This document shows positions 15,742-22,795 of a stretch of 23,833 bases of DNA, in pieces. A program made the position numbers and the translations under genes. Within the stretch, counting starts at the first letter, position 1. Each line of letters starts with the position of its first letter. This DNA is from Nitrospirota bacterium (GTDB taxonomy: Bacteria; Nitrospirota; Thermodesulfovibrionia; JACRGW01): the NCBI GenBank assembly GCA_016212195.1, contig JACRGW010000069.1:1-23833 (forward strand). Reading direction: 5' to 3'. The notes below the pieces were generated by a model. It had not been told where the DNA came from and did not search any database. It worked only from the letters and a program-made list of their open reading frames with translations.

Positions 15742-16011
15742 ATGAAAACCATTGCAGAAAAAAGGTTATTCTGGTTCTTGAAAGACGGGACAGAACTTGA
15801 CCTTTCTAATAAAGGACATCTGGATATGTATGTTCAGCAGGTATTTTCAAGGGGAAAGACTTCAGATATTAAAAGACTCTTAAAGATACTTAAGACTTCG
15901 GATATTGTTGAGTCCTTTGAACGCATTAAGAACTTTTTGCCCAAAGAGGTAAGATGTTTCTGGGGGGACGCTTTTGGAGATATTAACAGACCTGCAAAAA
16001 AAGATACTTAA
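15742..16011 (+). CDS. Small protein preceding an AbiEii nucleotidyltransferase (antitoxin candidate)
   Basis: The 89-residue protein starts at ATG 15742 after the strong purine-rich site GGGGGAAAT. It reads MKTIAEKRLFWFLKDGTELDLS, then HLDMYVQQVFSRGKTSDIKRLLKIL and FLPKEVRCFWGDAFGD. The pattern 'hydrophobic LWFL..., HLDMYVQQV-x-x-RGK, KEVR-x-FW-x-x-x-FG' recalls the small DUF6922-like proteins that commonly precede AbiEii/AbiGii toxin genes, which I state from memory of that family. It is likely to be the cognate antitoxin or a DNA-binding autoregulator. It overlaps the next gene by 38 bases in another frame. It shows no similarity to the 62-residue protein of the neighbouring module. Confidence 0.65.
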   Translation: MKTIAEKRLFWFLKDGTELDLSNKGHLDMYVQQVFSRGKTSDIKRLLKILKTSDIVESFERIKNFLPKEVRCFWGDAFGDINRPAKKDT

Positions 16012-16645
16012 CATCTTTAGTGATTTGCCTGATAAAGAGGCATTTTATCTTACAGGCGGAACTGCGCTTTCAGCCCTTTTTCTTAAGCATAGAAAAAGCC
16101 ACGACTTTGATTTCTTTACAGGTGTAGAAGAACTCATCATACCTTTCAGTCAAAGGTTAGAATCCTCTTTAAAAAAACAGGGGTTAAAAGTTGAAAGGTT
16201 GAGGGGATTTCATTCATTTGTAGAACTTTCGGTAAACTCATCTGAAGACTCCACAATAATCCACCTTGCTACGGATTCTCCTTTCAGATTTGAGCAGCCC
16301 GCAGTTTGTGAGGAGTTTTCAGGTATTAAAATAGACAGCCTTATTGATATAGCCACAAATAAATTTCTTGCCCTTTTTGGAAGGGCAGCATTGAGAGATT
16401 TCATAGATATTTTTTTTCTTATAAAAGAGCGATTCAGCAAAAATGAACTCATTGAAAAGGCCCGTCAGAAAGACCCGGGCTTTGATCTATATTGGCTTGG
16501 TGTTGCAATGGAAAGGATAAACGATTTTCCAGACGATTCACCGGATATGCACCTCCTCACTCGCCCATGTGCAATGAATGAATTGAAAGGGTTTTATATG
16601 GGCTGGAGAAAGGAGATTATGAAAGAGATTGCTGGTAAGGAGTAA
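15974..16645 (+). CDS. AbiEii/AbiGii-type nucleotidyltransferase toxin
   Basis: The 223-residue protein is a clear PF08843-type nucleotidyltransferase: FYLTGGTALSALFLKHRKSH followed by DFDFF (about 24-48; G-G-T-A-L, H-R-x-S, then D-x-D-x-F), then SFVELSV, and the helix DSLIDIATNKFLALFGRAALRDFIDIFFLIK (about 116-146), which holds the family's K-x-x-A-x-x-x-R-x-x-x-R-D-x-x-D pattern. AbiEii proteins act as type IV toxins with nucleotidyltransferase activity. The start is TTG 15974, with GGGGGG at 15962-15967 close upstream; the frame overlaps the 89-residue gene. Catalytic residues look intact. A hairpin follows the stop. Confidence 0.82.
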   Translation: MEILTDLQKKILNIFSDLPDKEAFYLTGGTALSALFLKHRKSHDFDFFTGVEELIIPFSQRLESSLKKQGLKVERLRGFHSFVELSVNSSEDSTIIHLATDSPFRFEQPAVCEEFSGIKIDSLIDIATNKFLALFGRAALRDFIDIFFLIKERFSKNELIEKARQKDPGFDLYWLGVAMERINDFPDDSPDMHLLTRPCAMNELKGFYMGWRKEIMKEIAGKE

Positions 16646-16653
16646 ACTCCGTT

Positions 16654-16685
16654 AGAGAGGACAGGGCTTTTACCCTGCCCTCTCT
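16654..16685. terminator. Intergenic hairpin between convergent genes (terminator-like, no T run)
   Basis: AGAGAGG (16654-16660) pairs with CCTCTCT (16679-16685) and CAGGG (16662-16666) with CCCTG (16673-16677), leaving one A-C mismatch and the loop CTTTTA. It sits between the convergent nucleotidyltransferase and osmC-like genes, where a bidirectional terminator is expected, but neither strand has a following T run. Confidence 0.5.
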
Positions 16686-16691
16686 ATTAGG

Positions 16692-16706
16692 TCTATGACT
16701 CATAGA
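16692..16706. repeat. 15-bp palindrome, copy 2
   Basis: TCTATGACTCATAGA is identical to 12803-12817. Its right end is part of ATAGAGAGG (16702-16710), which can pair with CCTCTCTAT (16679-16687). Confidence 0.7.
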
Positions 16707-16716
16707 GAGGTCAAGA

Positions 16717-17181
16717 TCAGTCCGCATGTGTGATATTATATTTCACATCTACCTTTATATCCTTCCTAAGGGAATGATAAACAGAACAATATTTCTCCTG
16801 TGACAAAGCTATCGCCTTATCTATCTTCTTTGGCGTAATCCCTTTTCCTGAGATATCTATAACCATTTCGATCGATTTATAATACTGGGGCGGTATCGTA
16901 TTCCTTTCTCCCGAGACATTTATTTTGAAATTCGTGATTTCAGCCCTCATCTTCCTTAAGAATGAAACCACATCAATCGCAAGGCAGCCTGCTAAGCTCA
17001 TGAGAAGTGTCTCCGTTGGCGAGCATCCCCATTCGAAATTAGGGTCATACTCGAATTCATAACCCCTCTGGGTTCTTGCCACGAATATCAGATCCCTGTC
17101 GAGTGTGAGCGTACCCTTATTCACAGGGGGTATCGTCTCCTTATATCCTGTAAGGTCTAAAGTCTCTATCTCTTTTTCCAT
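16717..17181 (-). CDS. OsmC/Ohr-family protein (thiol peroxidase-like)
   Basis: The protein has 154 residues on the minus strand. It starts at ATG 17181-17179, where AAAGGAGG (complement of 17186-17193) gives an excellent ribosome-binding site; a longer frame to 17214 lacks one. It has the OsmC fold pattern SPTETLLMSLAGCLAIDVVSFLRK (about 54-77) with C66, and EKYCSVYHSLRKDIKV (about 129-144) with C132. These are the two redox cysteines that reduce organic hydroperoxides in Ohr/OsmC proteins. The subgroup is YhfA-like rather than classical Ohr, so the substrate is uncertain. It is divergent from fur, which suggests shared iron or peroxide control. Confidence 0.85.
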   Translation of the reverse strand: MEKEIETLDLTGYKETIPPVNKGTLTLDRDLIFVARTQRGYEFEYDPNFEWGCSPTETLLMSLAGCLAIDVVSFLRKMRAEITNFKINVSGERNTIPPQYYKSIEMVIDISGKGITPKKIDKAIALSQEKYCSVYHSLRKDIKVDVKYNITHAD

Positions 17182-17228
17182 ACTTCCTCCTTTATGATAG
17201 GGGTTTAATTTCAAATTTTGTGATATGC

Positions 17229-17257
17229 ATCATACTTCCCCCTAACCTTATAGTCAA
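17229..17257 (-). promoter_or_regulatory. Sigma70 promoter for the osmC-like gene
   Basis: On the minus strand, TTGACT (complement of 17252-17257) and TATGAT (complement of 17229-17234) are 17 bases apart, with transcription expected about 40 bases before the ATG. Confidence 0.6.
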
Positions 17258-17291
17258 CCTGGACTCTAAAATGATAACCTAAAAATTCCCC

Positions 17292-17320
17292 TTGACAGGA
17301 CACCTGAGATAAGTTATAGT
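17292..17320 (+). promoter_or_regulatory. Sigma70 promoter for fur-feoB
   Basis: TTGACA (17292-17297) and TATAGT (17315-17320) are separated by exactly 17 bases, nearly consensus. The predicted transcript start, near 17327, leaves a leader of only about 15 bases before ATG 17342. Confidence 0.7.
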
Positions 17321-17340
17321 TGCAACTGAGAATCAATTAC
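17318..17340 (+). promoter_or_regulatory. Putative Fur operator over the fur transcription start
   Basis: AGTTGCAACT (17318-17327) is a perfect 10-bp palindrome overlapping the -10. GCAACTGAGAATCAATTAC (17322-17340) matches the 19-base Fur consensus at 12 positions by eye. Its location, from the -10 to the start codon, fits autorepression by Fur. Confidence 0.45.
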
Positions 17341-17341
17341 A

Positions 17342-17761
17342 ATGTATAATACAATCTTTAAGGGATTTCTTCTGAAAAAGGGATTGAAACTCACAAAGGA
17401 GCGAGAGGTAATCCTTAAGGAGATATTCTCCTTTCATGGCCATTTCGACCCGGAGGAACTGCATATCAGATTGAGGAAGAAAGGCAGTAGTATATCCAAG
17501 GCATCAATTTACAGGACTGTCCCCCTACTTATCGAAAGTGGCCTTCTGGAGGAGGTTATTAAGGTTGACAAACACGCACACTACGAACATACCTATGGCC
17601 ATAACCACCATGACCATATGATATGTATTACCTGTGGCAAAGTTGTTGAGTTTCATTCACAGGCATTGGAAGAACTCCAGGAAAGGTTATGCAAGGGTTA
17701 TGGTTTTAGAGGTATAAGTCACACTCTCGAAATACAGGGGTACTGCAGGAAATGCAGATAA
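17342..17761 (+). CDS. fur: Fur-family metal-responsive repressor
   Basis: The 139-residue protein has the N-terminal winged helix (LKLTKEREVILKEIF, then SISKASIYRTVPLLIESGLLEEV) and the dimerisation/metal domain with HYEHTYGHNHHDHMICITCGKVVEFH (about 78-103), including the histidine cluster and CxxC. A second pair, CRKC, is close to the C-terminus for structural zinc. The location upstream of feoB favours iron (Fur) over peroxide (PerR) sensing, although the divergent osmC-like gene keeps PerR possible. No clear Shine-Dalgarno precedes ATG 17342, and the leader is very short and covered by operator-like sequence. Expected role: iron-dependent repression of feoB and itself. Confidence 0.9.
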   Translation: MYNTIFKGFLLKKGLKLTKEREVILKEIFSFHGHFDPEELHIRLRKKGSSISKASIYRTVPLLIESGLLEEVIKVDKHAHYEHTYGHNHHDHMICITCGKVVEFHSQALEELQERLCKGYGFRGISHTLEIQGYCRKCR

Positions 17762-17790
17762 TACCAAACGATGCTCGATACACAATGCAG

Positions 17791-17826
17791 GATGCTAATA
17801 TCAGGCATCATGAATCTTGCATGATG
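17791..17826. repeat. Nested small inverted repeats between fur and feoB
   Basis: GATGC (17791-17795)/GCATC (17805-17809) and CATCATG (17806-17812)/CATGATG (17820-17826) form two overlapping hairpins that cannot both fold. Together with GATGCTCGATAC just upstream they resemble degenerate GATGC-type intergenic repeats. Confidence 0.5.
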
Positions 17827-17848
17827 GATTCTGAATGTGGAGAGCAAG

Positions 17849-19819
17849 ATGCACGAACATGGAACTAAAAAGATAAGGGGACAATATGAAAGGGTTATCC
17901 TTATCGGAAACCCAAATGTAGGGAAAAGTGCCATCTTTGGTCTCCTTACCGGTAAATACGCAACCGTCTCCAACTATCCAGGTACAACTGTAGAGGTATC
18001 TTACGGTAATATGTCACTCGATGGAAAGAGGTTTCTTATTGTTGATACCCCTGGGGTGAATAACCTTATACCGATGAGTGAGGACGAAAGGGTTACAAGG
18101 GATATACTTCTGACAGAAAAACCTGTGGCTATTGTTCAGGTTTCTGATGCAAAAAATCTGAAAAGGACCCTGATGCTTACACTGCAGTTAGGAGAAATGG
18201 GCGTACCCCTTATTCTTAATCTCAATATGGAAGATGAGGCAAGGGATAGGGGACTCACAATAGATACAAAAAAACTTGAGGAGATTCTCGGCATAAGGAC
18301 AATCACAACCATAGCAACTCAGAGAAAAGGTATAAATAATCTAAAAGAAGCAATCCATGGGCCAAGAATACCGATAACAAATATTGGGTATGATCCTATT
18401 ATCGAGTCACAGATAGAGGTGGTCACTGCCCTACTTCCTGAGGCAAACATATCCAGGCGTTCTATAGCCCTTATGATCTTGAGCGGCGATGAAAGCCTGA
18501 AGGATTGGCTCAATACCAATATGTCTGCAGAGGAGATCAAGAATCTTGAAGAAATAAAGGACAGCACCCAGACGAGGTTTTCTACTCCGGTCAGTTATTT
18601 AATAAATGAGGCGAGGATAAAAACAGCAGAGGAGATTGCAAAGAGGGTATTGAAAAGGTCACATCCGAAAGGCAGTAATCTTGCACCCTTTATAGGGCGA
18701 ATGAGTATGCACCCTTTATGGGGAATACCGATATTAATGTTAGTGCTTTATGGGATATACCAGTTTGTTGGTATTTTTGGTGCAGGAACACTTGTAAATC
18801 TCCTGGAGAAGGCAGTTTTTGGAAAATACTTAAATCCCTGGGCTGTGAAGATTGTGCAGGCGTTGCTACCTGTTACCTTTTTACAGGAATTACTCACAGG
18901 TGAATATGGCATTATTACTATGGCTATAACCTATGCAATAGGGATAATACTCCCAATAACAACAACATTCTTTATAGCCTTTGCGATACTCGAGGACTCA
19001 GGATATTTACCAAGGCTTGCAATCATGGCTAACAGGATATTTAAGATAATGGGTCTGAATGGTAAAGCAGTTTTACCTATGGTGCTCGGCCTTGGATGTG
19101 ATACAATGGCAACAATGACCACAAGGATTCTTGAGACTAAGAGAGAAAGGATAATTGCCACCTTTCTCCTCGCCCTTGCCGTCCCCTGCTCTGCACAGCT
19201 CGGAGTTATCCTCGGTATGCTCGCCCCTATCTCTGGCAAGGCAACATTAATTTGGGCAGGAAGTGTGTTTGCTACAGTACTTCTTGCAGGGTTTCTGGCA
19301 TCCAAAGTTATCCCTGGTGATAAAGCAGAATTCTTTCTTGAGATCCCTCCTATAAGATTACCACAAACCATGAATGTGATAGTAAAGACAATCGGAAGGG
19401 TTGAATGGTATTTAAAAGAGGCCGTTCCCCTCTTCATCCTCGGCACTCTTTTTCTCTTTTTCTTGAACAAATTGAATATCCTCATATATATAGAAAGGTT
19501 TGCTTCGCCTATTGTTGTTGAATTCCTTGGACTTCCCGCAAAGGCTACAGAGTCATTTATCCTTGGATTCCTGAGGAGAGACTACGGCGCTGCTGGACTT
19601 CTTGCACTCTCAGAAGGGGGAATGCTTACCCCCCTTCAGGTAGTAGTGAGTCTTGTTACGATAACACTCTTTGTCCCATGTCTTGCCAATTTCTTTATGA
19701 TAATAAAGGAACGGGGGATGAGGGTTGCACTTTTAATGGCAGGGATAATATTCCCCTTTGCCTTTTTAGTTGGCGGTGTTCTTAATTTTGCATTAAGGGC
19801 GCTTGAAATACAGTTTTAA
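17849..19819 (+). CDS. feoB: Ferrous iron transporter FeoB
   Basis: FeoB is an inner-membrane Fe2+ uptake protein with a cytosolic G domain. From ATG 17849 it has 656 residues. G1 GNPNVGKS is at 20-27, the switch region NYPGTTVE follows, G3 reads DTPGVNNL (about 69-76), and G4 is NMED. A helical GDI-like spacer leads to the membrane part with the two Gate regions: GCDTMATMTTRILETKRERI then LALAVPCSAQLGVILGM, and later FVPCLANFFMIIKERG. Several hydrophobic helices follow the pattern expected of FeoB. It lacks the Cys-rich FeoC-like tail. GTG 17837 is an alternative start, but GGAGAG (17839-17844) suits ATG 17849. It follows fur and precedes the FeoA-containing regulator. Confidence 0.95.
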   Translation: MHEHGTKKIRGQYERVILIGNPNVGKSAIFGLLTGKYATVSNYPGTTVEVSYGNMSLDGKRFLIVDTPGVNNLIPMSEDERVTRDILLTEKPVAIVQVSDAKNLKRTLMLTLQLGEMGVPLILNLNMEDEARDRGLTIDTKKLEEILGIRTITTIATQRKGINNLKEAIHGPRIPITNIGYDPIIESQIEVVTALLPEANISRRSIALMILSGDESLKDWLNTNMSAEEIKNLEEIKDSTQTRFSTPVSYLINEARIKTAEEIAKRVLKRSHPKGSNLAPFIGRMSMHPLWGIPILMLVLYGIYQFVGIFGAGTLVNLLEKAVFGKYLNPWAVKIVQALLPVTFLQELLTGEYGIITMAITYAIGIILPITTTFFIAFAILEDSGYLPRLAIMANRIFKIMGLNGKAVLPMVLGLGCDTMATMTTRILETKRERIIATFLLALAVPCSAQLGVILGMLAPISGKATLIWAGSVFATVLLAGFLASKVIPGDKAEFFLEIPPIRLPQTMNVIVKTIGRVEWYLKEAVPLFILGTLFLFFLNKLNILIYIERFASPIVVEFLGLPAKATESFILGFLRRDYGAAGLLALSEGGMLTPLQVVVSLVTITLFVPCLANFFMIIKERGMRVALLMAGIIFPFAFLVGGVLNFALRALEIQF

Positions 19820-19840
19820 AGATTTTTTGGAGGACTGATT

Positions 19841-20503
19841 ATGATAGAAAAGTCAAAAAAACCTATAGATCAAGGAACGGATAAACGTCTCTTCGAGGAT
19901 GAGGCACTTGAGTTCATCTGGGAGCTAAGGGAGAAAAGAGAAGTAAAAAAAGAAGAAGTAATAAAAGAGCTGGAGAACAGAAGTGCTATAAATGAGATGG
20001 AGCGTGACGGTCTTATAAAGATCAAGGACGGAAAGATTTATCTCACAGGTGAAGGAGAAAAAAGGGCAAGTGACATCACAAGACGCCATCGCCTTGCAGA
20101 GAGACTCTTTGTAGATGTCCTCGATCTAACCGAATATGAAGCAGATGCATGTAAATTCGAGCATGCAATAAGCCCGGAGGTTGAAGAGGCTATATGTACC
20201 TTTCTCGGGCATCCCCCCAAATGCCCTCATGGGAACCCAATACCAAGGGGAAAGTGTTGTTCTATATTTACACAAAAGATTAGTCCCCTTGTCCAGAGGC
20301 TCGCAGATATATCAGTTGGCAAACCTGCAAGGGTTGTCTTTATTACAGGGGCAATCATGGGAAAGCTAAGCTCAATCGGACTTATACCTGGGGCAATTGT
20401 CAGACTTCAGCAGAAAAGTCCATCCTTTGTTTTAGAGATAGAAGAAACATCCATAGCCATAGATGAAGATATGGCCAAAGGAATATTTGTAAGGATCATC
20501 TGA
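19841..20503 (+). CDS. DtxR-like iron-dependent regulator with C-terminal FeoA domain
   Basis: The 220-residue protein starts at ATG 19841, with GGAGGA at 19829-19834. Residues about 20-70 form a winged-helix-like domain (FEDEALEFIWELREKREVKKEEVIKEL, then MERDGLIKIKDGKIYLT). Residues 80-135 are the DtxR/IdeR dimerisation and metal-binding domain: HRLAERLFVDVLDL, CKFEHAISPEVEEAICTFLGHP, CPHGNPIPRGKCC. The last about 75 residues are an SH3-like FeoA domain (ISVGKPARVVFITG, SSIGLIPGAIVRLQQK, ETSIAIDEDMAKGIFVR). No separate feoA gene is in the window, so this domain may serve FeoB directly as well as respond to iron. The extra cysteines around CPHGNPIPRGKCC hint at additional metal or Fe-S binding. 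It is probably cotranscribed with feoB. Confidence 0.82.
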   Translation: MIEKSKKPIDQGTDKRLFEDEALEFIWELREKREVKKEEVIKELENRSAINEMERDGLIKIKDGKIYLTGEGEKRASDITRRHRLAERLFVDVLDLTEYEADACKFEHAISPEVEEAICTFLGHPPKCPHGNPIPRGKCCSIFTQKISPLVQRLADISVGKPARVVFITGAIMGKLSSIGLIPGAIVRLQQKSPSFVLEIEETSIAIDEDMAKGIFVRII

Positions 20504-20541
20504 ATCTTTATCAATAAAAGATTGAAAATCTTAAGCTTTAG

Positions 20542-20570
20542 TTGACAACTTTTCAGGATTGGGCTAAGAT
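20542..20570 (+). promoter_or_regulatory. Sigma70 promoter for the phasin-ubiB operon
   Basis: TTGACA (20542-20547) and TAAGAT (20565-20570) are 17 bases apart in an AT-rich gap, leaving a leader of about 75 bases. A GGGGGAGGTG ribosome-binding site ends shortly before ATG 20653. Confidence 0.65.
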
Positions 20571-20652
20571 TTAAGTAAAATAAATAGTATTTAATGAGAT
20601 TTAAGAACTATTCACTAACAATTAAAAATAATTAAAGTGGGGGAGGTGTGAA

Positions 20653-20964
20653 ATGTTATTCGAAACCGTTAGAAAGGCATTATTGGTGGGGCTTGGAGTT
20701 CAGGAGAAGGCAAAAGAGTTTATTGATGAACTCATCAAAAGCGGAGAATTGAGTGAAGCCCAGGGTGCAAAGATCATGAAGGAATGGATGGGCAAGGCTG
20801 AAGAGAGTAGTAAAGGGCTTAATAAGACACTAAGCGAATTTGTGAGTAAAACCTTAGAGAAGACGAATATCCCCACGAGAGATGAGATTGATAAGCTCTC
20901 CAGAAAGATCCAGGCACTTTCTGTCAGGGTTAAGAAACTTGAAGGTGGAACGACAGGGGAATAG
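20653..20964 (+). CDS. Phasin-like coiled-coil protein
   Basis: The 103-residue, highly charged helical protein has the PhaF/phasin-family look: LFETVRKALLVGLGVQEKAKEFIDEL at the N-terminus, GELSEAQGAKIMKEWMGKAEES, and a C-terminal coiled coil IPTRDEIDKLSRKIQALSVRVKKLE. Such small proteins are annotated as polyhydroxyalkanoate granule-associated, but they also occur in genomes without PHA synthesis, and no pha gene is in the window. It is separated by 27 bases from the UbiB-like gene, so the two are likely cotranscribed. A role as a scaffold or partner of the UbiB-like kinase is possible but only inferred. The start is supported by a strong purine-rich site. Confidence 0.7.
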   Translation: MLFETVRKALLVGLGVQEKAKEFIDELIKSGELSEAQGAKIMKEWMGKAEESSKGLNKTLSEFVSKTLEKTNIPTRDEIDKLSRKIQALSVRVKKLEGGTTGE

Positions 20965-20991
20965 AAGAACAAAGTTCAGGCCCTTAAAACT

Positions 20992-22701
20992 ATGTCCTTA
21001 CTCAGACTCTTAAATATCAAGAAAACTTACAGAAATGTAAAGAGGGTAAGGCAGATAGTAAGGGTACTTCTGAAGCATGGCCTTGGCAGGTTCGTAGAAG
21101 AGATAAATCTTCAACGTTATATCCCCATAAGCCGCAGACTCAGGGCCTTTGGACGTTATGGTATCTACCTTGAGAAAGCTACACTTGCAGAGAGGACAAG
21201 GCTTGCCTTCGAAGAACTGGGTCCTTCCTTTATTAAATTAGGTCAGCTCCTGAGTGCCCGTCCTGACCTTGTAACCAAGACCTTTGCCGATGAATTCAGG
21301 AAACTCCTCGATGAAGTCCCACCCTTTCCATCAGAAGAAGCAGTGAGGATAATCGGAGATGAGTTAAAAAGACCTTTGAAGGATGTATTCTCCTTTTTTG
21401 ATGAGACCCCTGTTGCTGCTGCATCTATCGCCCAGGCTCACCATGCGAACCTAAAGGATGGAACCGATGTTATCGTTAAGGTCTGCAGACCCAATATAGA
21501 AGAGAATATTGAGAATGATATAGCTATACTCTATCTGATCGCGAGGCTTATGCTTAGATATATTCCTGAAAGCAGGTTTTTTAATCCTATAGGGATTGTA
21601 GATGAATTTTCAAAGAATATCAAAAAGGAGATGGATTTTATTATAGAAGCAGATAACGCAACAACCTTCCGGAAAAACTTTGAAGGAAGCGAGACTGTCT
21701 ATATCCCGAAGGTCTATTATGAATATACCACCAGAAGGGTCCTCACGATGGAAAGGCTTATTGGAATAAGGATAGACGACTTTGATAGACTCGATAGAGA
21801 AGGTTTTGACAGAAAGGATATAGCAAGAAAGGGGACTGAGGCATATTTTAAACAGCTCTTTGAGGACGGCTTCTTTCATGCCGACCCCCATCCTGGCAAT
21901 ATCTTCATTCTTGAGGATGGAAGGATGGGTCTTATGGATTTTGGCATAGTAGGCAGGCTATCAGAGGAGACTATGGAGGGCATCGCCAATACATTCCTTG
22001 CACTGATCCATAAGGATTTTGATAGACTGGTTCAACAATACATAGAACTGGGACTCGTAACAGAAGAGATAGATACAGAAAAATTCAGGATTGAATTTAA
22101 GAGAGACCTGATAGATTTTGTCGAACCTCTTTATAGCAAGACCCTGGGCCAGATAGATATAGGAGAATATCTCGACAGGATCACCCAGATAGCTGTAAGG
22201 CATAACCTGAAACTCCCTTCAGATCTCCTCCTTGTAGATAAGGCCCTCCTTACGATAGAAGGCCTTGGCAGACGACTTGATCCTGATTTTAACCTCATCT
22301 CTGTTGCAGAGCCCTATGCCACAAAATTTATGAGAAAGAAGATGAGTCCAAAGAGGATTCTTACAAAGGCGAGGAAGAGCCTTGATGATATAGCAGACTT
22401 CTTAAACACCCTTCCCCGTCAGCTCAGGATAGTAATGAGGAAGGTCATAAGGGATGATCTCCATGTAAAGATAACACATATAGGTCTTGACAGGCTCATC
22501 AGGGATATAGACAGATCAAGTAACCGATTATCCTTCAGTCTCATAATAGCTGCCATAATAATAGGCTCAGCCGTAATTATCCATTCTGGAAGTGGAAGGC
22601 TTCTCTACGGTCTCCCCGCCCTCGGTTTGGTAGGGTTTGCGATAGCCTTTCTTTTCGGAGCATGGCTACTTATCGGTATCCTCAGATCAGGGCGACTTTA
22701 A
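20992..22701 (+). CDS. ubiB: UbiB/AarF/ABC1-family atypical kinase, membrane-anchored
   Basis: The 569-residue protein has the full UbiB signature: the KxGQ motif in SFIKLGQLLSARPDL (K82, Q85), the Ala-rich loop VAAASIAQAHHA replacing the normal kinase P-loop, VIVKVCRPN with the ATP-site lysine, FFHADPHPGNIF (catalytic loop) and LMDFGIVGRL (DFG). Two hydrophobic helices near the C-terminus (FSLIIAAIIIGSAVIIHSG and YGLPALGLVGFAIAFLFGAW) anchor it in the inner membrane. UbiB proteins have ATPase activity and support quinone biosynthesis or lipid handling. No ubi or men gene is adjacent, so the exact role is unknown. The Shine-Dalgarno before ATG 20992 is poor. Confidence 0.9.
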   Translation: MSLLRLLNIKKTYRNVKRVRQIVRVLLKHGLGRFVEEINLQRYIPISRRLRAFGRYGIYLEKATLAERTRLAFEELGPSFIKLGQLLSARPDLVTKTFADEFRKLLDEVPPFPSEEAVRIIGDELKRPLKDVFSFFDETPVAAASIAQAHHANLKDGTDVIVKVCRPNIEENIENDIAILYLIARLMLRYIPESRFFNPIGIVDEFSKNIKKEMDFIIEADNATTFRKNFEGSETVYIPKVYYEYTTRRVLTMERLIGIRIDDFDRLDREGFDRKDIARKGTEAYFKQLFEDGFFHADPHPGNIFILEDGRMGLMDFGIVGRLSEETMEGIANTFLALIHKDFDRLVQQYIELGLVTEEIDTEKFRIEFKRDLIDFVEPLYSKTLGQIDIGEYLDRITQIAVRHNLKLPSDLLLVDKALLTIEGLGRRLDPDFNLISVAEPYATKFMRKKMSPKRILTKARKSLDDIADFLNTLPRQLRIVMRKVIRDDLHVKITHIGLDRLIRDIDRSSNRLSFSLIIAAIIIGSAVIIHSGSGRLLYGLPALGLVGFAIAFLFGAWLLIGILRSGRL

Positions 22702-22738
22702 AATTACATTCTTAACCTAAGTCATTCCTTCCCTTCTT

Positions 22739-22770
22739 GTCATTGCGAGGTTGTTTCAACCGAAGCAATC
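22739..22770. repeat. Interspersed palindromic repeat, GTCATTGCGAG type
   Basis: The unit starts GTCATTGCGAGG and ends GAAGCAATC. ATTGC (22742-22746) pairs with GCAAT (22765-22769), and GGTTG pairs with CAACC around a TTT loop. Units beginning GTCATTGCGAG and ending CGAAGCAATC are, from memory, widespread intergenic repeats in many environmental bacteria. Confidence 0.65.
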
Positions 22771-22795
22771 TCTCTTTGGTATATCCCCAAATGTG

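Noticed and set aside
15582..15800. 72-codon frame from TTG 15582
   Set aside because: It has no ribosome-binding site, overlaps the inverted repeat and then the start of the well-supported 89-residue gene, and has a basic, low-quality composition. Probably chance.
18931..19485. 184-codon open frame on the minus strand
   Set aside because: It lies entirely antisense to the membrane domain of feoB; its residues mirror the codon pattern of the real gene and no ribosome-binding site is seen.
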